A stretch of DNA of 64,000 nucleotides from JBBROS01 sp965213845 (GTDB lineage Bacteria; Pseudomonadota; Alphaproteobacteria; Acetobacterales; Acetobacteraceae), in assembly GCA_965213845.1 (NCBI GenBank), contig CBDCAI010000005.1:1-64000 (forward strand). The letters are read 5' to 3'. Both the position numbers and the translations under genes were made by a program. The notes beneath the pieces are model-generated. The model saw nothing but the letters and a program-made list of their open reading frames with translations. It was not told where the DNA came from and ran no database searches. Each line of letters opens with the position of its first letter. Position 1 is the first letter of the stretch. Shown piece by piece: positions 1 to 8,985 of this stretch.

Positions 1-1150
1 CGACGCAGGCGGTGCTGAACCTGGTTTCGGCGGCGGTGCCGGGGCTGAAGCCGCAGAACATCGCCCTGGTGGACAGCCGGGGCAACCTGCTGGCGCGGGC
101 CGGGCAGCCGACGGGCGGGATGGCGGCGGCGCAGACCGGGGAGGAGCTGCGGCGGGGCACGGAGCTGCGGATCGGCCGCGCGGTGGAGGAGATGCTGGAG
201 CGTTCGCTGGGCGCCGGGCGCGTGCGGGCGGAGGCGACGGTGGATCTGGACTTCGACCAGGTGCACGAGACGCAGGAGAAGTACGATCCGGACGGCCAGG
301 TGGTCCGGAGCCAGCAGAGCGTGACCGGCAGCAGCAAGTCGACCGAGCAGGCGCAGAGCGTCTCGGTGCAGAACAACCTGCCGAACGCCGAGCCTGCGGC
401 GGGGGCGGCCGGCACGCAGGAGCAGAAGTCCGAGGAGACGACCAACTACGAGATCGGCAAGACGGTGCGGACGGTGGTGCGCGAGCAGCCGCAGATGCGG
501 CGCATATCGCTGGCGGTAATGGTGGACGGCACGGTGCATGGCGGCGGATGCCGCACGGGCAAGCCCGCGTGGTCCGCCGCGCAATGCGGAGGATATCGCG
601 CGCATCCGCCAGGCTGGTGCAGCAGCGCGATCGGGTATCGACGAGAAGCGCGGCGACAAGGTGGAGGTGGTGTCCATGCGCTTTGCGGCACTGCCGGAGG
701 ATGGCGCCGCCGCGCCGGCCGCGGCGATTGTTGTGGGCTGGGGCTGGAGAAATCCGATCGTGGCTGGGCATGGCGGCAGTCCGCAGCTGCTGGCGGTGGT
801 GGTGGTTCTGTGCGCTGTTCGCTCGTGTTGCGGCCGATGGCGATGCGGCTGTGCGCTGGCCGATCACGGCGTGGCAGGCGCGCTTCTGGCCGGGGCTGCC
901 GGATGCGCTGCTGGCGGGGCCTTGCTCGAAGGGGCGCGGCCTACGCGGCCCAGCCATCCGCCGGGCACGGCTGGCGCTGCGGCGGGCGGACGCGCCGGCG
1001 ATGCTGAGCCGATGACGAGCTGATGCGCCTGGCCAATGTCGAGGGGAGCTGCGGGTGGCCTCGCTGCGCCGGGTGGCCGACCTGGTGGCGGCGCACCCCG
1101 ACGAGACGCTTGCAATGGTGCGCAGCTGGATCGTGCCCGATGAGCGCTGA
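1..1150 (+). pseudogene. fliF: FliF flagellar MS-ring protein, 5'-partial and frameshifted
   Basis: The first 175 or so codons, open from the window edge, read as the C-terminal half of FliF: a periplasmic ring-building part (LVDSRGNLLA), then GRAVEEMLE and YEIGKTVRTVVREQ. After about position 530 recognisable FliF pieces alternate between all three frames: NAEDIARIR, LVQQ, SSAIGY, DEKRGDKVEVVSMRFA, GLGLEKSD, LAVVVVLCA, SLVLRPMAMRL, MRLANVEG and finally LRVASLRRVADLVAAHPDE to the stop at 1148-1150. The FliG-binding tail is therefore present but not in one frame. FliF forms the membrane ring of the flagellar basal body. The conserved pieces suggest recent single-base indels or sequence errors rather than old decay. 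First gene of the operon with fliG, flbE, fliN, flbD and flhA. Confidence 0.85.
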
Positions 1151-1201
1151 CGCGATCCCGCGTGCGCCGGGGCGCTGCCGCGGTCGGGCGGAGGGCGGCG
1201 T

Positions 1202-2215
1202 GTGGCGATGACCCCGGACTACAGCCGCATGAAGGGGCGCGAGAAGGCGGCGATCCTGATGCTGGCGATCGGCGAGGCGCAGTGCACGCGGCTGTTCACC
1301 ATGATGCACGAGGACGAGATCAAGGAGATCTCGTCGGCCATCGCCCAGCTGGGCAGCGTGCATGCCTCGGTGGTGGAGGCGCTCTGTGCGGAGTTCGTGC
1401 GCGACATCGGGTCGCAGGGGGCGCTGGTGGGCAGCTTCGAGACGACCGAGCGGCTGCTGCTGGCGGCCCTGCCGAAGGACCGGGCGGCGCAGATCATGGA
1501 GGAGATCCGCGGCCCGGCCGGGCGCACGATGTGGGACAAGCTGGGCAACGTGAACGAGGCGGTGCTCGCCAACTACCTAAAGAACGAATACCCGCAGACG
1601 GTCGCGGTCGTGCTGTCGAAGGTCAAGCCGGATCATGCCGGCCGGGTGCTGGGCCTGTTGCCGGACGGGTTCGCGATCGAGGTGGTGATGCGGATGCTGC
1701 GGATGGAGAGCGTGCAGCGCGACGTGCTGGACGGGGTGGAGCGGACCTTGCGGTCCGAGTTCATGTCGAACCTGGCCCGCACGAGCCGCCGGGACAGCCA
1801 CGAGCTGATGGCGGAGATCTTCAACAGCCTGGACCGGCAGACGGAGACGCGGTTCGTCAGCGCGCTCGAGGAGCGGAACCGCGAGGCGGCCGAGCGGATC
1901 AAGAAGCTGATGTTCACCTTCGACGACCTGCGCCGCCTGTCGTCGGTGCACATCCAGGTGCTGCTGCGGAACGCCGAGAAGGACAAGCTGCCGATCGCGC
2001 TGAAGGGGGCGTCGGAAAGCCTGCGGGAGCTGTTCCTGGGCAATTTGAGCGAACGGGCCGGCCGCATGCTGCAGGAGGACATCGCGGCGCTGGGCCCGGT
2101 GAAGCTGCGCGACGTGGACGAGGCGCAGGCGAGCATCGTGACGTTGGCCAAGCAGCTGGCTGCGTCGGGCGACATCGAGATCAACGAGGCGGGTGCCGAC
2201 GAGATGGTGAACTGA
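1202..2215 (+). CDS. fliG: Flagellar motor switch protein FliG
   Basis: About 337 residues, normal for FliG. It couples the MS ring to the rotor C-ring and carries the charged helix that meets MotA. The N-terminal KGREKAAILMLAIGE, the middle-domain stretch NEYPQTVAVVLSKVKPDHA and the C-terminal FTFDDL followed by a charged torque helix are all in place. The start is GTG 1202 with GGAGG about 8 bases upstream; ATG 1208 in the same frame is an alternative. It follows fliF by about 50 bases and its stop is one base from the next ATG, so the genes are surely co-transcribed. Confidence 0.95.
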   Translation: MAMTPDYSRMKGREKAAILMLAIGEAQCTRLFTMMHEDEIKEISSAIAQLGSVHASVVEALCAEFVRDIGSQGALVGSFETTERLLLAALPKDRAAQIMEEIRGPAGRTMWDKLGNVNEAVLANYLKNEYPQTVAVVLSKVKPDHAGRVLGLLPDGFAIEVVMRMLRMESVQRDVLDGVERTLRSEFMSNLARTSRRDSHELMAEIFNSLDRQTETRFVSALEERNREAAERIKKLMFTFDDLRRLSSVHIQVLLRNAEKDKLPIALKGASESLRELFLGNLSERAGRMLQEDIAALGPVKLRDVDEAQASIVTLAKQLAASGDIEINEAGADEMVN

Positions 2216-2216
2216 G

Positions 2217-2927
2217 ATGAACGATCTGCATCGGCCGGACGCACGGGGCATCCTGTATGCCGAGGATTTCGGGGTGCCGGAGGCCGGGCCAGCAGCGCCG
2301 GGGCCGGCGTGCCCCGAGCCGCCGCCGCCGGTGGACCTGGAGGAGGCGTGTCGCGTGGCGGTCGAGGCTGCGCGGGCGGACTGGGCCGGGGCGGCGGAGC
2401 AGCGCCGGGCGGAGGCCTTGGTCAGCCTGGCGGCGGGCCTGGGGGCGCTGCAGGCTGCGGCTTCGGTGCAGGCGGAGGCGGTGGCCGAGGGGATCGCCCG
2501 GACCGCGCTGGGCGTGGTGCGGGCGAGCCTGCCGCACCTGTGCCGCCAGCATGGCGACGCCGAGGTGACGGTGCTGGTGCGGCGGCTGCTGCCGCTGCTG
2601 GCCGGGGGCGGCGGGGTGGTCGTGCGCGTCCATTCCGGCCTGCTGGATGCGCTGCGGACCGATGTCGACCGCCTGGACGAGGCTTTGGCCGGTCGGATCG
2701 AGCTGCGGCCCGCCAACCTGCAGCCCGGCGACGTCCAGCTGGCGTGGGAGGACGGCACGCTGGCGCGGGATGCCGGCGCCATCCGTGCCGCAGTGGCCGA
2801 CGGGCTGGCCGCGCTGGGCCTGCTCGGGCCGGATGCGACCCTCGGCGGCATTCCCGGCGGCATTTCGGGCGGCGTCCCGGGTGCCGCCCTCGCGATCGAT
2901 CATCGGAGTCTCGCCCTTGCCCAATAG
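2217..2927 (+). CDS. fliH: FliH/FlbE-like flagellar export regulator
   Basis: A 236-residue soluble protein with a proline-rich N-terminus (about residues 22-38), a long alanine-rich helical stretch (40-90) and a C-terminal part with the FliH-type pattern VTVLVRRLLPLL, VRVHSGLLDAL and WEDGTLARD. FliH binds the FliI ATPase and holds it at the export gate. I call it from position and weak similarity; in Caulobacter the gene in this slot is flbE. The C-terminal tail is glycine-rich. ATG lies one base after the fliG stop, and the 3' end overlaps fliN by 11 bases. Confidence 0.75.
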   Translation: MNDLHRPDARGILYAEDFGVPEAGPAAPGPACPEPPPPVDLEEACRVAVEAARADWAGAAEQRRAEALVSLAAGLGALQAAASVQAEAVAEGIARTALGVVRASLPHLCRQHGDAEVTVLVRRLLPLLAGGGGVVVRVHSGLLDALRTDVDRLDEALAGRIELRPANLQPGDVQLAWEDGTLARDAGAIRAAVADGLAALGLLGPDATLGGIPGGISGGVPGAALAIDHRSLALAQ

Positions 2928-3249
2928 CATCGACCTTGCCGACCTCGCATCCCCGGGTGCCGAGGAGCCCGTGCCGCCCGGCATGGAGGCGCGGCCGCCG
3001 CGGGGGCTGGAGGCGGTGTACGACATCCCGGTCACGGTCAGCGCGGTGTTGGGGAACGCCACGATGCAGGTGAGCCAGCTGCTGAAGCTCGGCCGGGGCG
3101 CCGTGGTGGAGCTGGACCGCAAGCTGGGGGAGGCGATCGACATCTACGTCAACAACCGCCTGGTGGCGCGCGGCGAGGTGGTGATGGTGGACGAGACCCG
3201 GCTGGGGGTGACGATGACCGAGATCGTCAAGACAGACCGGGGCGGCTGA
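2917..3249 (+). CDS. fliN: Flagellar motor switch protein FliN
   Basis: A SpoA-domain protein of 110 residues. VYDIPVTVSAVLG, LLKLGRGAVVELDRK, IYVNNRLVARGEV and VTMTEIV match the FliN/SpoA fold that builds the base of the C-ring. I chose TTG 2917, inside the end of fliH, because GGAG lies 8 bases upstream and the resulting protein has a normal length; an internal ATG at 2983 would give a shorter form that still contains the whole domain. The stop overlaps the flbD start as TGATG, indicating translational coupling. Confidence 0.9.
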   Translation: MPNSIDLADLASPGAEEPVPPGMEARPPRGLEAVYDIPVTVSAVLGNATMQVSQLLKLGRGAVVELDRKLGEAIDIYVNNRLVARGEVVMVDETRLGVTMTEIVKTDRGG

Positions 3250-4607
3250 TGCGCGTCCTGATCATCGGGTCGTTGGGCGGCGAGCTGGGGCGGGCGGCGC
3301 GGATCGCGGTCACGCGGGGCGCGGTGCTGCACCAGGCGGACGACGACGCGACGGCGCTGGCGCGGCTGCGGGTGGATGCGCGGGTGGACCTGCTTCTTGT
3401 GGAGCTGCCGCACGACATCGCGGGCCTGGTGCGGGCGTTGCGGGCGGAGCGGATGCCGGTGCCGATCGTCGCGTGCGGCACGGACCCGGACCCGGAGGAG
3501 GCGGCGCGGGCGATCGCCGAGGGGGCGCGCGAGTTCCTGCCGCTGCCGCCGGACCCGGAGCTGATCGCCGCCATCCTGCAGGCGGCTTCGGGCGAGAGCC
3601 ACGTGCTGATCGCGCGCGACCCGGCGATGCTGGCGACCATCCGCCGCGCGGACCAGGTGGCCGCGGCCGAGGCCAGCATCCTGATCACGGGCGAGAGCGG
3701 CACCGGCAAGGAGGTGCTGGCCCGGCATATCCATCGCCGCTCGCGCCGGGGTGCCGGGCCGTTCGTGGCGCTGAACTGCGCCGCGATCCCCGAGAACCTG
3801 CTGGAGTCGGAGCTGTTCGGGCACGAGAAGGGCGCCTTCAGCGGAGCCGTGGCGCGCCGAGTGGGCAAGTTCGAGGCGGCGAACGGCGGGACGCTGCTGC
3901 TGGACGAGATCAGTGAGATGGACGTGCGGCTGCAGGCCAAGCTGCTGCGGGCGATCCAGGAGCGGGAGATCGACCGGTTGGGCGGTGCGGCCCCGGTGCG
4001 GGTCGACGTGCGGATCCTGGCCACCAGCAACCGCGACCTGGCGGCCGAGGTGGCGGCGGGCCGCTTCCGCGAGGACCTGCTGTTCCGCCTGGACGTCGTG
4101 CGGCTGCGCATCCCGCCGCTGCGGGAGCGGCCGGGCGACATCCCCGCCTTGGCCGCGCACTACGCCAGCCACTATGCCGAGGTGAACGGCCTTCCGGCGC
4201 GGCTGCTGTCGCGGACCGCGGTGCTGCGCCTGTCCGGCCATGTGTGGCGCGGCAACGTGCGGGAGCTGGAGAACACGCTGCATCGTGCGGTGCTGCTGGC
4301 CGGGGGCGACGAGATCGGGGCCGAGGCGATCGAGTTGTCGGGCGCCGACTCGGGTGGGGCCGCATCCGAGCCGGCCCGTGCGGGCGGCGCGTCGGGCTCC
4401 ATCGGCGCGCTGGTCGGGCGGACGATGGACGAGGTGGAGCGGGCCTTCATCCTGGAGACGCTGGGCCACACGCTGGGCAACCGGACGCACGCGGCCACGA
4501 TCCTGGGCATCTCGATCCGGGCGTTGCGCAACAAGCTGCGCGACTATGCGCAGGCCGGGATGCGGGTGCCGCCGCCTGCGGGTGCCGCGACGGGGCTTTC
4601 GCTCTGA
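3249..4607 (+). CDS. flbD: FlbD-type sigma-54 flagellar transcription regulator
   Basis: 452 residues: a receiver-like N-terminus (1-115), an AAA+ sigma-54 activator domain (about 120-360) with Walker A GESGTGKE, Walker B GGTLLLDE and arginine-finger region LLFRLD, then a Fis-type helix-turn-helix (NRTHAATILGISIRALRNKL). From memory it aligns along its length with Caulobacter FlbD, which activates late flagellar promoters and is held in check by FliX. Two oddities: the place where FlbD has a VD in the receiver-like domain reads VE (LLLVEL), and the sigma-54 contact loop is GAFSGA rather than GAFTGA. It sits between fliN and flhA with one-base overlaps on both sides. Confidence 0.93.
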   Translation: MRVLIIGSLGGELGRAARIAVTRGAVLHQADDDATALARLRVDARVDLLLVELPHDIAGLVRALRAERMPVPIVACGTDPDPEEAARAIAEGAREFLPLPPDPELIAAILQAASGESHVLIARDPAMLATIRRADQVAAAEASILITGESGTGKEVLARHIHRRSRRGAGPFVALNCAAIPENLLESELFGHEKGAFSGAVARRVGKFEAANGGTLLLDEISEMDVRLQAKLLRAIQEREIDRLGGAAPVRVDVRILATSNRDLAAEVAAGRFREDLLFRLDVVRLRIPPLRERPGDIPALAAHYASHYAEVNGLPARLLSRTAVLRLSGHVWRGNVRELENTLHRAVLLAGGDEIGAEAIELSGADSGGAASEPARAGGASGSIGALVGRTMDEVERAFILETLGHTLGNRTHAATILGISIRALRNKLRDYAQAGMRVPPPAGAATGLSL

Positions 4608-6661
4608 TGCTGGCCATCTTCTCCAGCCGGGTCCGGCCCTATCTGCCTGGCAGCGACGTCGGGCTGGCGCTGGGGGTGATCGCGCTTCTGGCGGTGCTGG
4701 TGCTGCCGCTGCCGACGGTGCTGCTGGACCTGGGGCTGGCGTTGTCCGTGACGGCCGCGGTGCTGGTGCTGATGGTGGCCATGTTCCTGTCGCGGCCGCT
4801 GGACTTCACGAGCTTCCCCACGCTGCTGCTGCTGACGACGCTGCTGCGCCTGTCGTTGAACGTTGCGACGACGCGGCTGATCCTGAGCCACGGCAATGAG
4901 GGGCCCGGGGCGGCCGGGCACGTGGTGCAGGCATTCGGCGGATTCCTGATGGGGGGCGACGTCGTGATCGGCGTGATCCTGTTCGCGATCCTGCTGGTGG
5001 TGAACTTCATGGTGATCACGAAGGGGTCGGGCCGGATCGCGGAGGTTGCGGCGCGGTTCAGCCTGGATGCGATGCCGGGCAAGCAGATGGCGATCGACGC
5101 GGACCTGTCGTCGGGCATGATCACCGAGAAGGTGGCCCGGCTGCGCCGCAAGGAGCTGGAGGAGGAGAGCGGGTTCTACGGTGCGATGGACGGCGCGGCG
5201 AAGTTCGTGCGGGGCGACGCGATCGCCGGGCTGCTGATCACGGTCATCAACATTTTCGGGGGGTTGGCGATCGGGCTGCTGCGGCACGGCATGCCGTTCG
5301 CCGATGCGGCGGCCACGTTCACGACTTTGACGGTGGGGGATGGGCTGGTGAGCCAGATCCCGGCGCTGCTGGTGAGCACGGCGGCGGGGATCGTGGTCAC
5401 GAAGGGCGGGGTGGAGGGGTCGGCCGACGCGGCGCTGGTGCGGCAGCTGGGCGGCCGGCCGAAGCCGTTGGCGCTGGCCGCCGGGGTCGCGGTCGTGCTG
5501 GCGCTGCTGCCGGGCCTGCCGACGCTGCCATTCCTGGCGCTGGCCGGGCTTGCGGGGGGCGGCGCCTGGTTCCGCCACCAGCACCCGGCGTTGCCGCCGG
5601 GGGAGGAGCCGGCGACGTCTGCCGTGGCGGGGGAGCCGCCCATCACGGACGCGCTGCGGATCGACACGATCCGGCTGGAGCTGGGCTATGGGCTGCTGAT
5701 ATTGGCGGGGGGGGAGGCGCCGCGGCTGACGGAGCAGATCAAAGGCCTGCGCCGAAGCATCGCGTCGGAGATGGGGTTCGTGCTGCCGCCGGTGCGCATC
5801 CAGGACAACCTGCAGCTGGAGGCGGAGGGCTATGCGGTCCGGCTGAAGGAGATCGAGGCGGGCCGGGGTGTGCTGCGACCGGCCATGCTGCTGGCGATGG
5901 ATCCGGCCGGCGGCGTGCCGGACCTGCCGGGGGAGCGCACGACGGAGCCGGCATTCGGGCTGCCGGCGCTGTGGATCGAGCAGAGCCGGCGCGACGAGGC
6001 GATGCTGCGCGGCTGCACCGTCGTGGACCCCGCGAGCGTGCTGACGACGCACCTGACCGAGATCATCCGCGATTCTATGGCGGAGCTGCTGTCGCATGCC
6101 GAGACGGCCAAGCTGCTGGAGGATCTGCCGCGGGAGCAGCAGAAGCTGGTGGCCGAGCTGATCCCGGCGCAGATCTCGACCGGGGGGGTGCAGCGCGTGC
6201 TGCAGACACTGCTGGCCGAGCGGGTCAGTCTGCGGGACCTGCCGACGATCCTGGAGGGCATCCACGAGGCCTGCACGCTGGGGCATCGCGCGATCCCGGC
6301 GCTGGCGGGGCATGTGCGGACGCGGCTGGCCCGGCAGCTGAGTGATTCGCATACCGGGCCCGCCGGGTTCATCCCGCTGGTGACCCTGTCGCCCGAGTGG
6401 GAGGCGACGTTCGCCGAGAGCCTGACCGGCCCGGCGGAGGACCGGCAGCTCGCCATCGCGCCGTCGCGGCTGAACGAGTTCATGCAGCGCTTCCGGGCCG
6501 TGTTCGAGGGGCCGGGGGCGGATGGGGCGGTGCTGCTGTGCTCGGGGCCGATCCGCGCGCATGTGCGGGCGATCGTCGAGCGGCTGCGGCCTTCCACGCC
6601 GGTTCTGGCGCAGTCGGAGATCTTCCCGCGGGCGCGGATCAGGACGGTTGCGGCGCTTTAA
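4607..6661 (+). CDS. flhA: Flagellar biosynthesis protein FlhA
   Basis: 684 residues, the usual size. The N-terminal half has about eight membrane segments and the family signature LLRLSLNVATTRLIL followed by the cytoplasmic FHIPEP loop region (MPGKQMAIDADL and GAMDGAAKFVRGDAIAG). The C-terminal half is the cytosolic docking domain for export substrates and chaperones. FlhA is the nonameric gate of the flagellar type III export apparatus. The start is ATG 4607, overlapping the flbD stop by one base; the open frame continues upstream inside flbD but without FlhA content. The 3' end overlaps the convergent flavoprotein gene by 23 bases. Confidence 0.95.
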   Translation: MLAIFSSRVRPYLPGSDVGLALGVIALLAVLVLPLPTVLLDLGLALSVTAAVLVLMVAMFLSRPLDFTSFPTLLLLTTLLRLSLNVATTRLILSHGNEGPGAAGHVVQAFGGFLMGGDVVIGVILFAILLVVNFMVITKGSGRIAEVAARFSLDAMPGKQMAIDADLSSGMITEKVARLRRKELEEESGFYGAMDGAAKFVRGDAIAGLLITVINIFGGLAIGLLRHGMPFADAAATFTTLTVGDGLVSQIPALLVSTAAGIVVTKGGVEGSADAALVRQLGGRPKPLALAAGVAVVLALLPGLPTLPFLALAGLAGGGAWFRHQHPALPPGEEPATSAVAGEPPITDALRIDTIRLELGYGLLILAGGEAPRLTEQIKGLRRSIASEMGFVLPPVRIQDNLQLEAEGYAVRLKEIEAGRGVLRPAMLLAMDPAGGVPDLPGERTTEPAFGLPALWIEQSRRDEAMLRGCTVVDPASVLTTHLTEIIRDSMAELLSHAETAKLLEDLPREQQKLVAELIPAQISTGGVQRVLQTLLAERVSLRDLPTILEGIHEACTLGHRAIPALAGHVRTRLARQLSDSHTGPAGFIPLVTLSPEWEATFAESLTGPAEDRQLAIAPSRLNEFMQRFRAVFEGPGADGAVLLCSGPIRAHVRAIVERLRPSTPVLAQSEIFPRARIRTVAAL

Positions 6662-7838
6662 GGGCCAATGCGGGCATCCCCAGCCAGCCAAGGGCGGCCT
6701 GCCCGGCGGCGTGCCCGGTCGCGAAGCAACCCTGCAGCAGGTAGCCGCCGGTCGGTGCCTCCCAGTCCAGCATCTCGCCGGCGACGAAGACGCCCGGGCG
6801 GTCGCGCAGCATCAGGCCGTCGAGTGCGGCGAACCGCACGCCGCCGGCTGTCGAGATGGCCCGGCCGAGGCCCTGCACGCCCGTCAGGAGCAACGGCAGC
6901 GCTTTGAGGCGTTGGGCCAGCGCGCCGGGGCCGGGTGCCTCGCGCAGCAGTCCGGCCGCGACCGGGGCCAGGCCGGCGCGGCGGACGGCATTGGTGAGCG
7001 AGACGCCTTGACCGCCCAGCTTGGCGGCCAGGGTGGGGCCGTCGAGGTCGGGGCGGAGGTCGAGGGTGACGGTCGCTTGGCCCTGCGCCTCGATGGTGTC
7101 GCGCAGGGCCGCGCCGATGGCATACAGGGCGCCGCCTTCGATGCCGTCGGCCGTGACCACGGCTTCGCCGCGCACGGTCTGGCCGGCGAACGAGACGGCG
7201 ATGCGCTTCAGCGGGGTGCCGGCGAAGCGCGCGCGGAACAGGGGCGACCAGGGGCATAGGAAGCCGCAATTCGCCGGGCGGAGCGGGGCGATGGCGGAGG
7301 GCGCGAAGGCTGTGACCCAGGCCCCGTCCGACCCCAGGCGGGGCCAGGATGCGCCGCCCAGCGCCAGCACGGTCGCGGCGGCCGTGGCGGTGACCGGGCC
7401 GGCCGCGGTGTCGAAGCGCGGTGCCGTATCGTCCCACCCGACCCATCGGTGCCCCGGGCGGAAGGCCACGCCCATCCCGCGCAGGCGGGCCAGCCAGGCC
7501 CGCAGCAACGGCGTGGCCTTGAAGGCAGCGGGGAAGACCCGGCCGCTGCTGCCGACGAAGCAGGGCTGGCCCAGCGCCGCGGACCAGGCCTGCAGGGCGG
7601 CGGGCGGGAAGGCGTCGATGTGGGGGCCGATCGGGGCCGCGCCGTATCTCAGGACGAAGCGGTCCAGCGGCTCCGCGTGGGTCAGGTTCAGCCCGCCGCG
7701 GCCTGCGAGCAGGAACTTGCGCCCGACGCTGGGCATGCGGTCATAGAGCGTGACCGCCAGGCCCGCTTGGGCCAGGACCTCCGCCGCCATCAGCCCGGAC
7801 GGGCCGCCCCCGACGACGGCGACCGCGGCCCCCGTCAC
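6639..7838 (-). CDS. BaiN/HI0933 (TIGR03862)-type FAD flavoprotein
   Basis: 399 residues. The N-terminal dinucleotide-binding motif is GGGPSGLMAAEVLAQAG, followed by GRKFLLAGRGGLNLTH, a family hallmark, and a C-terminal FAD segment VFVAGEMLDWEAPTGGYLL. The family contains uncharacterised NAD(P)/FAD proteins related to BaiN and HI0933. The GTG start at 7838 lies two bases after the stop of the uronate dehydrogenase gene, so the two form an operon. It ends inside the end of flhA. Substrate unknown; an oxidoreductase on a lipid- or sterol-like or RNA substrate cannot be excluded. Confidence 0.85.
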   Translation of the reverse strand: MTGAAVAVVGGGPSGLMAAEVLAQAGLAVTLYDRMPSVGRKFLLAGRGGLNLTHAEPLDRFVLRYGAAPIGPHIDAFPPAALQAWSAALGQPCFVGSSGRVFPAAFKATPLLRAWLARLRGMGVAFRPGHRWVGWDDTAPRFDTAAGPVTATAAATVLALGGASWPRLGSDGAWVTAFAPSAIAPLRPANCGFLCPWSPLFRARFAGTPLKRIAVSFAGQTVRGEAVVTADGIEGGALYAIGAALRDTIEAQGQATVTLDLRPDLDGPTLAAKLGGQGVSLTNAVRRAGLAPVAAGLLREAPGPGALAQRLKALPLLLTGVQGLGRAISTAGGVRFAALDGLMLRDRPGVFVAGEMLDWEAPTGGYLLQGCFATGHAAGQAALGWLGMPALALKAPQPS

Positions 7839-7840
7839 GC

Positions 7841-8665
7841 TCAGCCCAGGAACGGGTCGGACGGCGCGGGGGTGGCGCGGGAGTAGCCGTTCACGCAGTA
7901 GGCGCCGCCCTGGTAACGCTCCTGCACCGGGTTCCCGCTGACCAGGCCCTGCAGCTGCCCGGCGAAGCCGTCCGCGCTGTCCTGCGGCGCCCAGCCGACG
8001 CGGCCCCGGTGGTCGTGCCGCCACCAGGTCATGCGCTGGTTGGCGGAGGCGCCCCAGACCACGCAGTGGCCGACCCGGTCGGCCTCGATGCAGCCCTCGA
8101 CCAGGCGGCCGAGGTCGGCGAACGAGAGGTAGCTTGCGAGCATGCGGGCATCCACCGGCTCCGGCAGGCAGGAGCCGATGCGCAGGTTGACGTTCTCGAC
8201 CCCGTGCTTGTCCCAATAGAGGCGGCCCATCAGCTCGCCATAGGCCTTCGAGAGGCCGTAGTAGCTGTCGGGGCGAAAGGCGCAGTCGGCGTCCAGCACG
8301 GTGGTGCGGTCGTGGAAGCCGACGCTGTGGTTGGAGCTGGCGAAGACGACGCGGGCGCCTTCGCGGCGGGCGGATTCATAGATGTGGTAGAGGCCCTGGA
8401 GGTTGGGGCCGATGATCTCCTCGAAGGGCCGGTCGATGGAGACGCCGCCGAAGTGCAGGATGGTGCCGCAGCCCTCGGCCAGGCGGAGCAGCGGCACGCC
8501 GTCCTGCAGGTCGGCCCGGGTGAAGGTGGCGCCGGGGGGCAGGGCGTCGGGGAAGGGCGCGATGTCGGTCAGGCGCAGGGCCCAGCCGCGGGCGGCCAGC
8601 ATGGGCGCCAGGGCGCGGCCCAGGTTGCCGCTGGCCCCGGTGAGCAGGATGGGCCGGATGGTCAT
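7841..8665 (-). CDS. udh: Uronate dehydrogenase, NAD-dependent
   Basis: 274 residues, the family length. The extended-SDR fold shows TGASGNLG for NAD binding, and the active-site pattern is SYYGLSKAYGE (Tyr and Lys). Further signatures shared from memory with Pseudomonas Udh are ILHFGGVS, FEEIIGPN, FASSNHSVGF, RIGSCLPEP, WW-HDHRG and YQGGA-C-NG. It oxidises galacturonate or glucuronate to the aldarolactone, first step of the oxidative uronate pathway. The start at 8665 is chosen over an upstream ATG because AAGGAG sits about 8 bases before it. The UxaA- and HpaI-type enzymes at 43808-46098 could act in a related sugar-acid route. Confidence 0.88.
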   Translation of the reverse strand: MTIRPILLTGASGNLGRALAPMLAARGWALRLTDIAPFPDALPPGATFTRADLQDGVPLLRLAEGCGTILHFGGVSIDRPFEEIIGPNLQGLYHIYESARREGARVVFASSNHSVGFHDRTTVLDADCAFRPDSYYGLSKAYGELMGRLYWDKHGVENVNLRIGSCLPEPVDARMLASYLSFADLGRLVEGCIEADRVGHCVVWGASANQRMTWWRHDHRGRVGWAPQDSADGFAGQLQGLVSGNPVQERYQGGAYCVNGYSRATPAPSDPFLG

Positions 8666-8811
8666 CGTTGCGACTCCTTGAAGGGCGGGCACTCTTGGCC
8701 GGGGCTTGCCCTGGGGTCAACGGGCTGCAAGCCGGGCGCGGAGGACACGGAGTGCTGGGGCTTTGTTCGTTCGCTTCGGTGTGTGGGGCGGCCTTGCCAC
8801 GTTTCCAAGGT

Positions 8812-8938
8812 GAACCACGAAGACACGAAGGACGGGAAGAGGGGTTGTTTGTGGGGCTGGGCTGGAGGGACAGTCTTGGGGGAAGGGGGCATGCAGCCTG
8901 GGATATTCGAGTTCTGCGCTTTCGTGGCTTCGTGGTTC
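8812..8938. repeat. Inverted-repeat element in intergenic spacer
   Basis: Two 20-base arms, 8812-8831 and 8919-8938, are inverted copies matching at 18 of 20 positions (left arm begins GAACCACGAAG). The 87 bases between them hold no gene. This is the architecture of a small palindromic mobile or REP-like element. I recall similar ACCACGAAG-type sequences dispersed in environmental genomes, but have not verified this. Confidence 0.55.
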
Positions 8939-8985
8939 GGCTTCATCGTTCGCGTCGTCTTGCGCCGGACGCCTTGAGCGCGCGC

